In this document: positions 1 through 5,601 of the stretch, one piece after another
Position numbering within the stretch: the stretch's first letter is position 1
Layout of the letters: every line of letters begins with the position of its first letter
From: Thermoflexales bacterium
GTDB taxonomy: Bacteria > Chloroflexota > Anaerolineae > Fen-1058
Assembly (NCBI GenBank): GCA_030834835.1
Contig: JAUQXD010000887.1
Coordinates: forward strand, 1-6,801
Reading direction: 5' to 3'
Length of the DNA: 6,801 bases
Notes under the pieces: generated by a model
What the model was told of the DNA's origin: nothing
What the model saw: the letters and a program-made list of their open reading frames with translations, nothing else
Databases searched by the model: none
Translations under genes and position numbers: made by a program

Positions 1-56
1 CAAGTGTCAGATCAATAAACGACGCACAGTCGTCAAACGCCAAAAACGCCGAATAC

Positions 57-91
57 GATAAAAACTCGCGCCCGAGAGTGTCGGGCGCGAG
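57..91 (-). terminator. Intrinsic terminator of the VIT-family transporter gene
   Basis: A perfect 11-bp stem (CTCGCGCCCGA at 65-75 with TCGGGCGCGAG at 81-91) encloses a 5-base loop. Read on the minus strand it is followed at once by TTTTT (64-60) and then ATCG. It lies about 31 bases past the stop codon of the leftward gene, so it is a textbook rho-independent terminator for that gene. Positions 1-56, beyond it, hold nothing I recognise. Confidence 0.88.
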
Positions 92-122
92 CGAGGTTTA
101 GTGGGGCGTCGGTTGTCTGGTC

Positions 123-872
123 TCATGGCGTAGGCGGAATACTGAACAACGCGCCTACCAGATACCCGGCCAGCGCCGAGACGGTGCCGATGATCATCAT
201 TTGCAGGCCGCTCTTGCCCGGATGCCCGACCATCGTTCTGGCTTTGTACGCGCCCACGCCAAACAGGGTCAGCGCGGTGATGATAATCGACACGATGATG
301 CTGGGGGTGATCGGCATGAAGAAGAACGGCGAAAGCGGAACCAGCGAACCAATCACGGCCGCGACGCCGACGACCAGCGCACTTCGCAGCGCGCTGCCCG
401 AATCGACCGGCGCGAGTTTGAGTTCGTTGTGCATCATCACATCCACCCAGGCGCGCTCGTCTTTCATGATCTGTTCAACCGACCGATCGAGCAGCTCACC
501 CTCAAAGCCCCAGCCGCGAAAGATCAGGTCGATCTCGGCGCGCTCCACTTCGGGCATGTCGCGAATCTCGCGCTTCTCGCGTTCGATTTGACTGAGGTAA
601 TGATCGCGATCGGCGAGCGTGGTGGTGTACGCCACCGCCCCCATCGAGATCGACTCTGCGAATGTCGCCGCCAGCCCGGCCGCGATGACGAGGCGCTGAT
701 CGCTGGACGCGGCGGCCACGCCCAGGATCACCCCTAGCACATTCACCAGCCCGTCCTGCCCGCCCAGTATAATATCAGATAGCGACATGGTCTTGGACTG
801 CGCCCGCTCAAAATGGCGCAAGGCTTCACCCAATTCGGTGGGTAAACTTTCGATTTTCGGTTCAGTCTCCAT
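123..872 (-). CDS. VIT1/CCC1-family Fe2+/Mn2+ transporter
   Basis: The 249-aa integral membrane protein belongs to the vacuolar iron transporter family, which moves Fe2+ and Mn2+ out of the cytoplasm by proton antiport. The first membrane helix carries the signature DGLVNVLGVILG (D40), and helix 2 carries ESISMGAVAY (M77). A charged cytoplasmic segment follows (about 88-155), with E99, E102, E110, E113 and the run M146-M147-x-x-E150. From memory, these residues match the metal-binding set of plant VIT1 (D43, M80, E102, E105, E113, E116, M149, M150, E153) at a constant offset of three, so transport and metal-binding sites both look intact. Hydrophobic segments at about 161-180, 190-208 and 222-243 complete five helices. 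I chose the ATG at 872 because GGGAG sits 6 bases upstream; an upstream in-frame ATG at 908 lacks this support. The gene is monocistronic and divergent from the lipoprotein gene. A TATGAT -10-like box lies at 916-911 on the minus strand, without a good -35. The exact metal is inferred. Confidence 0.93.
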   Translation of the reverse strand: METEPKIESLPTELGEALRHFERAQSKTMSLSDIILGGQDGLVNVLGVILGVAAASSDQRLVIAAGLAATFAESISMGAVAYTTTLADRDHYLSQIEREKREIRDMPEVERAEIDLIFRGWGFEGELLDRSVEQIMKDERAWVDVMMHNELKLAPVDSGSALRSALVVGVAAVIGSLVPLSPFFFMPITPSIIVSIIITALTLFGVGAYKARTMVGHPGKSGLQMMIIGTVSALAGYLVGALFSIPPTP

Positions 873-878
873 GATCAT

Positions 879-883
879 CTCCC
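879..883 (-). promoter_or_regulatory. Ribosome-binding site fixing the VIT-family start
   Basis: On the minus strand GGGAG (883-879) is followed by 6 bases (ATGATC) and then the ATG at 872. The in-frame ATG at 878 touches the GGGAG directly and the ATG at 908 has no Shine-Dalgarno sequence, so 872 is the best start. Confidence 0.7.
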
Positions 884-990
884 TGTCTGAGGTGTTGCCT
901 GTACACATTCATCATACTGGCATCTTACCGGATGCGCGATACCGCCTGTAGTGGTGAATGTCACAACGACTAACGTCAGGCTGCTAGTGA

Positions 991-1021
991 TTGAACCCCT
1001 AGCTAGAAACGTGCGTATGAT
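991..1021 (+). promoter_or_regulatory. Putative sigma70-type promoter, possibly giving a leaderless mRNA
   Basis: TTGAAC (991-996) and TATGAT (1016-1021) are separated by 19 bases. The -10 box matches the consensus at five of six positions. It ends only 5 bases before the ATG at 1027, so transcription would start at or within a base or two of the start codon. No Shine-Dalgarno sequence is visible before that ATG. The long spacer lowers confidence. Confidence 0.5.
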
Positions 1022-1026
1022 CGGCT

Positions 1027-2781
1027 ATGAAGATCAAACTTTGGTTAGGACTTACTGGATTAATCTTGATAGTCGCCGCGTGTGCCGCGCCGACGCCTCA
1101 GCCGCCGCAACCGGTGGACAGCACCGCCACGCCGATTGCCACACTGCGCCCATCGGCCACGCCGTTGCCCACCGCCACACCCACCATTACGCCCACACCC
1201 ACGCCGACCGCGCTGCCTCTGTCCGTCATGGATGAATTGCGCGCCCAACGCTTAACGACGCCCGTCGCCCAACGCGGCGCGCCCTGTGGCGTGGTCGATC
1301 TGCTGGACTTTCCATTAGGTGCGCCCGACGGCGAAGATGCCGGCGCGCGCTGGTCGTTTGGCCGTTACAGCGATCGCTACAACGGCATCCACGCGGGTGA
1401 AGACTGGGTGTATGACCTGGGCGACAGTCTGGGCAAGCCGGTCTACGCCATCGGACACGGGCAGGTGATTTACGCTGAACCCTGGGGCTGGGGCGTCGAT
1501 CAGGGCGTGATGATCGTCCGCCACGTTTTCGCCGACGGTCACACCGTGCTGTCATTCTACGGCCATCTCGATCCGCCCAGCGTGGAACTCAATTTCGGCG
1601 CATGCGTCACGCGCGGCCAGCAGCTCGCGGCGATTGGCAAGCCGCGCGGGCGGCCACATCTGCATTTCGAGATCCGCAATCACCTGCCCGATCAACCCGG
1701 CCCCGGCTACTGGTCGGTCGATCCGACGCTGGCCGGCTGGGAGATTCCGTCTGACTACATCTGGGTCAACCGCATGGATACCTCGCCGGGCGTCAAGTGG
1801 ACGCGTGTGTTCACGGGCAGCGATGCGCTTGGTGTCGGGACGCTGCGCAACGGCTGGTTCGCGGCGTTCGACAATCAACAACTGTTTGCTTTTGACGCGA
1901 GCAGCGGCGAGGTTCAGTGGCGCAGATCGTTCACGGAAACGATCGATCAACTGGCGCTGGACGTGAACGGGCAGACGATCTATGTGTCCGCGGTCACCGG
2001 CACGCTGCGTGCGATCGACACCGCGGGTGCGCCGCAATGGTCGATCGATCTGGGGCCGCTGACCGCGCTGCTGCCGCTGCCTGCCGGCGGTATAGCCGTT
2101 CAACGCGGCGATCAGCTGATCGGGTTGTCGCCGACGTCCGATCGGTTGTGGCAAGTGCCGGTGAGCGGCGCGGTGTCCGATCACGTGATCGATCGCGATC
2201 GAGTGTTGTTTTCGACGACGGGCGATCGGGCCGCCGTCTATGCGATCGATGACGCGGGACAGTTGACGAAACTGGCCGAAATCGGCGGGAAATTGGTCGT
2301 ATCGCGCGAGCGCGTGTACGTCTACAACTCGACCGGCCTGTATCGCCTGAACGAGGGTGCAGCGGAACGGATGTTGCTGTTGGACGATGCGCGCTTCAGC
2401 GACGGCCAGATCGTAGCGGCCTACGATGGGACGCTGTTGGTGGCGCATCGCGGCTATACGGATCGACGGTTGATCGCGCTGAACCCCGACGGTTCGCTGA
2501 GGTGGGATCGATCGGTGCAGGCGTTAGGCCGCACGCTGCCGCAATTGGTGGTGTTTGGCCGCAGCGTGTACGCTGTCACATCCAACGGCGATGTGCTGCT
2601 GATCGATCCGGCGACGGGCGAGTCGCAGCGCGTGTTTGACGGCGGCGGGCTGACGTTTCTGGGCGGACGCATGTGGGCGCAGCCATTGCCCAATGGTCGC
2701 CTGGCGTTTGATTTTCGCGGGGGCCGGTTGATTGTGCTCGATCCGCGCGCGGCGCTGCCAGTGGTAGAGGTCGAGCAGTAA
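1027..2781 (+). CDS. Secreted lipoprotein: M23 metallopeptidase fused to a PQQ-like beta-propeller
   Basis: The 584-aa protein begins with a lipoprotein signal peptide: KIK, a hydrophobic core, and lipobox VAAC with C19. A Pro/Thr-rich linker (about 20-65) then holds it off the membrane. Residues about 100-220 form an M23/LytM-type zinc endopeptidase domain. HAGED supplies H122 and D126, YGHLD supplies H180, and HLHFE supplies H211 and H213. By analogy with LytM, H122, D126 and H213 bind zinc and H180 and H211 are catalytic, so the enzyme should be active, most likely on peptidoglycan cross-links. From about 256 to 575 there are repeated blades of the type 'LFAFDASSGEVQW', 'VYAVTSNGDVLLIDPATGE' and 'RLIALNPDGSLRWDRS', typical of a PQQ-like (BamB/WD-like) propeller, probably a binding platform. 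The start gives a perfect signal peptide but lacks a ribosome-binding site. The gene stands alone. The substrate is inferred; some Chloroflexota have little or no peptidoglycan, so another peptide target is possible. Confidence 0.88.
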   Translation: MKIKLWLGLTGLILIVAACAAPTPQPPQPVDSTATPIATLRPSATPLPTATPTITPTPTPTALPLSVMDELRAQRLTTPVAQRGAPCGVVDLLDFPLGAPDGEDAGARWSFGRYSDRYNGIHAGEDWVYDLGDSLGKPVYAIGHGQVIYAEPWGWGVDQGVMIVRHVFADGHTVLSFYGHLDPPSVELNFGACVTRGQQLAAIGKPRGRPHLHFEIRNHLPDQPGPGYWSVDPTLAGWEIPSDYIWVNRMDTSPGVKWTRVFTGSDALGVGTLRNGWFAAFDNQQLFAFDASSGEVQWRRSFTETIDQLALDVNGQTIYVSAVTGTLRAIDTAGAPQWSIDLGPLTALLPLPAGGIAVQRGDQLIGLSPTSDRLWQVPVSGAVSDHVIDRDRVLFSTTGDRAAVYAIDDAGQLTKLAEIGGKLVVSRERVYVYNSTGLYRLNEGAAERMLLLDDARFSDGQIVAAYDGTLLVAHRGYTDRRLIALNPDGSLRWDRSVQALGRTLPQLVVFGRSVYAVTSNGDVLLIDPATGESQRVFDGGGLTFLGGRMWAQPLPNGRLAFDFRGGRLIVLDPRAALPVVEVEQ

Positions 2782-2783
2782 TC

Positions 2784-2903
2784 GGTTAACTGGTAATTGG
2801 TGATTGGTAACCGGTAATTGGTCACCCGGTCGATCGGGTCACCGATTGACCGGGTGACCAATTGACTAATCGACCAGTTGACCAATTACTCATGATCAGT
2901 TAA
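2784..2903 (+). repeat. Tandem heptad repeats folded into a large inverted repeat
   Basis: Five tandem 7-base units of the form GGTNAYY run from 2792 to 2826 (GGTAATT, GGTGATT, GGTAACC, GGTAATT, GGTCACC). The right half (about 2851-2888) is made of related 8-base units on the other strand. The centre is a hairpin: AATTGGTCACCCGGTC (2816-2831) pairs perfectly with 2848-2863, then a G-T pair, then ATCGG (2833-2837) with CCGAT (2842-2846) around a GTCA loop, 22 pairs in all. Outer arms 2786-2801 pair with 2881-2889 and 2897-2903, leaving a 7-base bulge. There is no T-run, so it is not an ordinary terminator. It resembles the short tandemly repeated intergenic sequences known from cyanobacteria and other bacteria. 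Confidence 0.85.
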
Positions 2904-2913
2904 TCAAATCCGG

Positions 2914-2942
2914 TTGACGTTTTTGCCGGAAACCGCCATAAT
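2914..2942 (+). promoter_or_regulatory. Sigma70-type promoter of the DsbA-like/VKOR unit
   Basis: TTGACG (2914-2919) and CATAAT (2937-2942) are separated by exactly 17 bases; each box differs from consensus at one position. Transcription would start near 2949, giving a leader of about 30 bases that includes the AAGGAG at 2961. This start also argues against the upstream GTG at 2949 as the translation start. It lies just downstream of the repeat hairpin. Confidence 0.75.
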
Positions 2943-2960
2943 CAGCCGGTGTACATCATC

Positions 2961-2966
2961 AAGGAG
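2961..2966 (+). promoter_or_regulatory. Ribosome-binding site for the DsbA-like gene
   Basis: AAGGAG lies 12 bases before the ATG at 2979, a slightly long spacing, and is followed by more purines (AAGAAG). It lies inside the longer reading frame that opens with GTG at 2949, so it supports the internal ATG as the true start. Confidence 0.65.
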
Positions 2967-2978
2967 AAGAAGAATCAC

Positions 2979-3668
2979 ATGAAGTCAACTCGTCGCCCCG
3001 TTAAATCACAATCAAAGTCTGGAATTTCGCCCACGTGGTGGATCGTGGGCTTGATCGCTGTCATCGTCGGTATCGGGTTAATCGCGGTAGTGGGACTGCC
3101 CGCAGCTGGCCGCAACCAGGCCATGTCCAGCGCCACCAAGACGCTGGGTGATCCGAAGGCCCCAATTACGCTGGAAGAATACGCCGACTTTCAATGTCCG
3201 GCCTGTGAGATCTTCGCGCGTGGCACGCTCAAACAGATCGTGGAGAAGTACATCCAGAATGGCACTGTGAAGATCGTCTTCCACAACTTTGCCTTTATCG
3301 GTGTCAGGGATTTTGGTACTAACAGCGAGTCGATCCGCGCGGCTGAAGCCGCCGAGTGCGCCAATGATCAGGGCAAATTCTGGGAAATGTACGATACGCT
3401 GTTTGCCAATCAGGGTGGTGAGAATGTGGGCGCGTTTGCCGACGACAAGTTGTCGGCATTGGCGCAGGGTATCGGCCTTGATATGGCAGCGTTCAGTACG
3501 TGCTTCAGCAGTCGCAAATATCTGGCGTCGATCCAGGCGGAAACGGCTAATGGTCAATTGCGCGGCGTCAACAGCACGCCCACCCTGTTCATCAACGACA
3601 AGATGGCTGTTGGCGCGATCTCAATCCAGCAATTCGATAACGCCGTCAATTCACTCCTGCCGAAGTAA
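2979..3668 (+). CDS. Membrane-anchored DsbA-like thiol oxidoreductase
   Basis: The 229-aa protein has a basic N-terminus, one hydrophobic helix (about 20-41) acting as an uncleaved anchor, and an extracytoplasmic DsbA-type thioredoxin domain (about 52-229). The domain opens with 'GDPKAPITLEEYADFQCPAC', where C73-P-A-C76 is the redox centre. It then contains the alpha-helical insert ('AAECANDQGKFWEMYDTLF') and ends with 'GVNSTPTLFIN', whose P201 is the cis-proline beside the active site. Two further cysteines lie in the helical insert ('AEC' and 'STCF'), as is common in this Thioredoxin_4/DsbA-like family. Its likely role is to introduce or shuffle disulfides in exported proteins. The VKOR gene 83 bases downstream supplies the probable reoxidising partner. 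Start chosen by AAGGAG at 2961 and by the signal-anchor layout. Whether it is an oxidase or an isomerase cannot be decided from sequence. Confidence 0.93.
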   Translation: MKSTRRPVKSQSKSGISPTWWIVGLIAVIVGIGLIAVVGLPAAGRNQAMSSATKTLGDPKAPITLEEYADFQCPACEIFARGTLKQIVEKYIQNGTVKIVFHNFAFIGVRDFGTNSESIRAAEAAECANDQGKFWEMYDTLFANQGGENVGAFADDKLSALAQGIGLDMAAFSTCFSSRKYLASIQAETANGQLRGVNSTPTLFINDKMAVGAISIQQFDNAVNSLLPK

Positions 3669-3677
3669 TCTACTAAA

Positions 3678-3737
3678 ACCTGTCCGGTCTGGCCTACTCC
3701 GCTTCGCTACGGGGTGCTTCGCAAAGACCGGACAGGT
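3678..3737 (+). repeat. Intergenic hairpin overlapping the VKOR ribosome-binding site
   Basis: ACCTGTCCGGTCT (3678-3690) pairs perfectly over 13 bp with 3725-3737. Inside the 34-base loop, ACTCCG (3696-3701) pairs with CGGGGT (3710-3715), with one G-T pair, and GCTTCGC occurs twice (3701-3707 and 3716-3722). There is no T-run, so it is not a typical terminator. The right arm ends in AGGT, which is part of AGGTGG (3735-3740), the only Shine-Dalgarno-like sequence before the VKOR ATG at 3752. It may modulate VKOR translation or mRNA stability, or be a dispersed palindromic repeat. Confidence 0.8.
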
Positions 3738-3751
3738 GGACTGAGATAACC

Positions 3752-4177
3752 ATGAACAAGCGTCGTATCGCCATAACCGTGCTGTCGTTGCTGGGCATCT
3801 TCGTGTCCGGTTATCTGACATATATCCATTACAGCGGTGAACCGATTATTTGCGGCGGGTCCAATTCGTGCGAACTGGTTAATGCCAGCCGCTACGCGTT
3901 CATCGGGCCGATCCCGGTGTCGGCGTTGGGCCTGATGGCCTATCTCACGATCTTGATCTTGAGCCTGATCAAGTCCGATGAGGAGCGCCAGTGGCCGGCG
4001 ATTCTGACGTTTGGCGTCGCGCTGATCGGCGTGATGTTTCAGTGGTATCTGTTTTATATCGAAGTGGCCGTGCTGCACGCGCTGTGCTACTGGTGCCTGG
4101 CCTCGCAGGCGATTATCACGGCGATCTTCGTGCTGGCGCTGCCTCGCCGTGTGCTGGTTGAAGCAGAAACCGAATAG
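3752..4177 (+). CDS. VKOR-family quinone-dependent disulfide oxidoreductase
   Basis: The 141-aa membrane protein is a bacterial homologue of vitamin K epoxide reductase, doing the job of DsbB: it takes electrons from a DsbA-like partner and passes them to quinone. Four hydrophobic helices are visible at about 7-25, 54-73, 80-103 and 108-133. The first extracytoplasmic loop carries the cysteine pair C34 and C40 ('ICGGSNSCELV') and the usual 'SRYAFIGPIPVSALGLMAYL' run into helix 2. The quinone-proximal pair is CYWC (C112, C115) at the start of helix 4. Thus all four redox cysteines are present. It is a single-domain VKOR without the fused thioredoxin seen in some family members; the partner is instead encoded just upstream. 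The ribosome-binding site is weak (AGGTGG, 11 bases before the ATG) and partly inside a hairpin. A strong terminator follows. Confidence 0.94.
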   Translation: MNKRRIAITVLSLLGIFVSGYLTYIHYSGEPIICGGSNSCELVNASRYAFIGPIPVSALGLMAYLTILILSLIKSDEERQWPAILTFGVALIGVMFQWYLFYIEVAVLHALCYWCLASQAIITAIFVLALPRRVLVEAETE

Positions 4178-4197
4178 CCGGCCTGACCCGATCGGGT

Positions 4198-4238
4198 AAC
4201 GCGACCAACCGCCTGGCGGTTGGTCGCGTTTTTGTTTT
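4198..4238 (+). terminator. Intrinsic terminator of the DsbA-like/VKOR unit
   Basis: A perfect 14-bp stem (AACGCGACCAACCG, 4198-4211, with 4217-4230) around loop CCTGG is followed by TTTTTGTTTT (4229-4238). It lies 20 bases after the VKOR stop. Just before it is a 12-base perfect palindrome, ACCCGATCGGGT (4186-4197). Confidence 0.93.
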
Positions 4239-4396
4239 GGGCGAAATGATCATTTGCACGCCACAGAGATGATCTATGACGCTGGCTTTCAGGCGCAATC
4301 AACCGCATACTGGAACCACGTATCGCGTGAACCGGCCAGATCGTCATGTTGCGCACTAGCCTGTCGGCTGGCCTTAACCAACGAGGTTGTTATTAT

Positions 4397-4414
4397 TTGT
4401 GACATACGACACAA
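4397..4414 (+). promoter_or_regulatory. CRP/FNR-type operator-like palindrome
   Basis: TTGTG (4397-4401) and CACAA (4410-4414) are perfect inverted arms around 8 bases. Read as TGTGA-N6-ACACA (4398-4413), it differs from the CRP consensus TGTGA-N6-TCACA at one base. It lies about 100 bases before the FNT start codon and just upstream of a TTGACG box. Crp/Fnr-family control of formate/nitrite channels is known in enterobacteria; the link here is inference from position and symmetry. Confidence 0.5.
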
Positions 4415-4500
4415 GCGCGATTGACGTTTGATACTGCCCCCCGCCAATCAGCCTGAGTAAGATAGCATAGGCCTCTGATCAAGACCAAATTGCCCCGGAC

Positions 4501-4504
4501 GAGG
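4501..4504 (+). promoter_or_regulatory. Ribosome-binding site fixing the FNT start
   Basis: GAGG sits 5 bases before the ATG at 4510. The in-frame GTG at 4504 overlaps this GAGG and so cannot use it, which makes the ATG the better start. Confidence 0.65.
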
Positions 4505-4509
4505 TGTGT

Positions 4510-5412
4510 ATGGCTAGCGAAATCCAGATTGATGCCTTGCTGCCGGCCGACATGGCGGCCAGAGCTGAGGCGATCGGTGTCAGGAAGGCGCATCTCAACG
4601 CGGTTAGCATGTTTGCGCTGGCGGTGCTGGCCGGAGCGTTTATCGGACTGGGCGCGATCTTTGCCACCACGGTGAGCGCCGGCAGCATGGCAACCACCGC
4701 CGCCGATGGCGCCGCGGCTTTTTCCACGGGCCTGCCGTATGGAGTCGTTCGGCTGCTCAGCGGCTTCGTGTTTAGTCTTGGCTTGATTCTCGTCATCGTC
4801 GGCGGCGCAGAATTGTTCACCGGCAATAACCTCATTGTTATGGCCTGGGCCAATCGCAAGGTCAGCACCCGGCTGCTGTTGAAAAACTGGGTGATTGTGT
4901 ACCTGGGCAACTTTGTCGGGTCGTTGGCCACGGCGGTCTTGATGTTCTTGACGGCGCAGTACAAATTTGGCAACGGCGCGATTGGCATCACCGCCCTGGG
5001 CACGGCCAATGCCAAAGTCGGCCTCGATTTCGTGCAGGCGCTGGCGCTGGGTATCATGTGCAATGCGCTGGTCTGTCTGGCCGTGTGGTTGACGTTTAGC
5101 GCGCGCACGACGACCGATCGGATTCTGGCGATCATCCCGCCGATTACGGCTTTCGTCGCCGCCGGGTTCGAGCACAGCATCGCCAATATGTACTTCATCC
5201 CGATCGGCCTGTTCATCAAAGACGGCGCGCCCGAATCGTTCTGGACCATGATTCACAAGACGACGGCCGATTACGCCAATCTGACGTGGGATAAGTTTTT
5301 CATCAATAATCTGTTGCCCGTCACCATCGGCAACATCATCGGCGGCGCGGTGATGGTGGGCGCGGTCTACTGGTTTATCTATCTGCGCCACCAGCGCGCG
5401 GCGACGAAGTAG
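4510..5412 (+). CDS. Formate/nitrite transporter (FNT) family channel
   Basis: The 300-aa protein belongs to the FocA/NirC/HSC family of pentameric inner-membrane channels for small monovalent anions (formate, nitrite, hydrosulfide). Both family signatures are present: VGGAELFTGNN (around 97-107, with T104 in the pore-lining broken helix) and GIMCNALVCLAVW (around 181-193). The conserved pore histidine lies in GFEHSIANMYFIP (H222). Six hydrophobic segments can be traced, at about 32-55, 75-96, 117-140, 173-195, 206-233 and 266-292. The length is slightly above the usual 255-285 residues because of an N-terminal extension. The start at the ATG is set by GAGG 5 bases upstream. A terminator upstream isolates it from VKOR, and a CRP/FNR-like palindrome precedes it. 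The gap to the DRTGG gene is 189 bases and structured. Substrate cannot be read from sequence; formate or nitrite is the default guess. Confidence 0.94.
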   Translation: MASEIQIDALLPADMAARAEAIGVRKAHLNAVSMFALAVLAGAFIGLGAIFATTVSAGSMATTAADGAAAFSTGLPYGVVRLLSGFVFSLGLILVIVGGAELFTGNNLIVMAWANRKVSTRLLLKNWVIVYLGNFVGSLATAVLMFLTAQYKFGNGAIGITALGTANAKVGLDFVQALALGIMCNALVCLAVWLTFSARTTTDRILAIIPPITAFVAAGFEHSIANMYFIPIGLFIKDGAPESFWTMIHKTTADYANLTWDKFFINNLLPVTIGNIIGGAVMVGAVYWFIYLRHQRAATK

Positions 5413-5452
5413 AGACGAGGCCGCTTTAATCGATCACCGGTTGACAGCAGAG

Positions 5453-5537
5453 GCGGCTCCCACACCGGCACTGTCTTAAAACAGCGCGGGTGTGGGAGCC
5501 GCTGGATGCGTGGAGGCTTTGCCCGAAGCCCGCGCTG
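5453..5537 (+). repeat. Long intergenic hairpin with a competing alternative stem
   Basis: GCGGCTCCCACACC (5453-5466) pairs perfectly over 14 bp with 5489-5502. Inside, GC (5468-5469) pairs with 5486-5487 and CTGT (5471-5474) with ACAG (5481-5484) around loop CTTAAA; only two single mismatches interrupt 20 pairs. The right side can instead pair downstream: CAGCGCGGG (5482-5490) is perfectly complementary to CCCGCGCTG (5529-5537), which itself encloses a small stem GGCTT/AAGCC (5515-5519, 5526-5530). The two long pairings share 5482-5490 and exclude each other. There is no T-run. It may be an RNA regulatory element before the DRTGG gene, an mRNA-stability element, or a dispersed palindromic repeat. 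The rest of 5413-5601 shows nothing else convincing. Confidence 0.78.
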
Positions 5538-5601
5538 CTTTGAAACTGTGATGGATGATCTGAGCGGTTTGAAGCGCGATTTTGCAGGGAAGAAGACGAT
5601 C

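Larger units (their letters stand above)
4239..4509. other. Non-coding gap before the FNT gene
   Basis: Between the VKOR terminator and the FNT start I see no convincing gene. Positions 4239-4396 hold nothing I recognise. Positions 4397-4414 hold a CRP/FNR-like palindrome. TTGACG (4421-4426) resembles a -35 box, but the sequence 17 bases on (CCAATC) is a poor -10; TAAGAT (4458-4463) is a better -10 but has no -35. The promoter of the FNT gene is presumably here, but I cannot place it. Confidence 0.5.

Noticed and set aside
951..1235. Plus-strand frame beginning with GTG at 951
   Set aside because: It overlaps the lipoprotein signal peptide in another frame. Its His/Ala-rich product reflects the Pro/Thr-rich linker read out of frame.
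1552..2448. Minus-strand reading frame of 298 codons over the propeller domain
   Set aside because: It is antisense to a clear beta-propeller and has low-complexity Arg/Gln/His-rich composition.
2816..2863. Intrinsic terminator of the lipoprotein gene
   Set aside because: The hairpin is strong, but no T-run follows on either strand, so factor-independent termination is not supported.
2784..2903. CRISPR array
   Set aside because: The repeats are 7-8 bases with no unique spacers, so this is a short tandem repeat.
2949..2978. GTG at 2949 as start of the DsbA-like protein
   Set aside because: It coincides with the predicted transcription start, and the AAGGAG at 2961 serves the internal ATG at 2979.
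4239..4396. Small gene or tRNA in the gap after VKOR
   Set aside because: I found no frame with a ribosome-binding site and no cloverleaf-like arms.
4393..5391. Long minus-strand reading frame (332 codons) over the FNT gene
   Set aside because: Its translation is rich in Arg, Asp, Gln and His with no recognisable motif, and it lies opposite a clear FNT gene. Such frames are by-products of GC-rich codon use.
5441..5479. Promoter with perfect TTGACA (5441-5446) before the DRTGG gene
   Set aside because: No acceptable -10 box lies 16-19 bases downstream; the nearest AT-rich stretch is inside the hairpin loop about 27 bases away.
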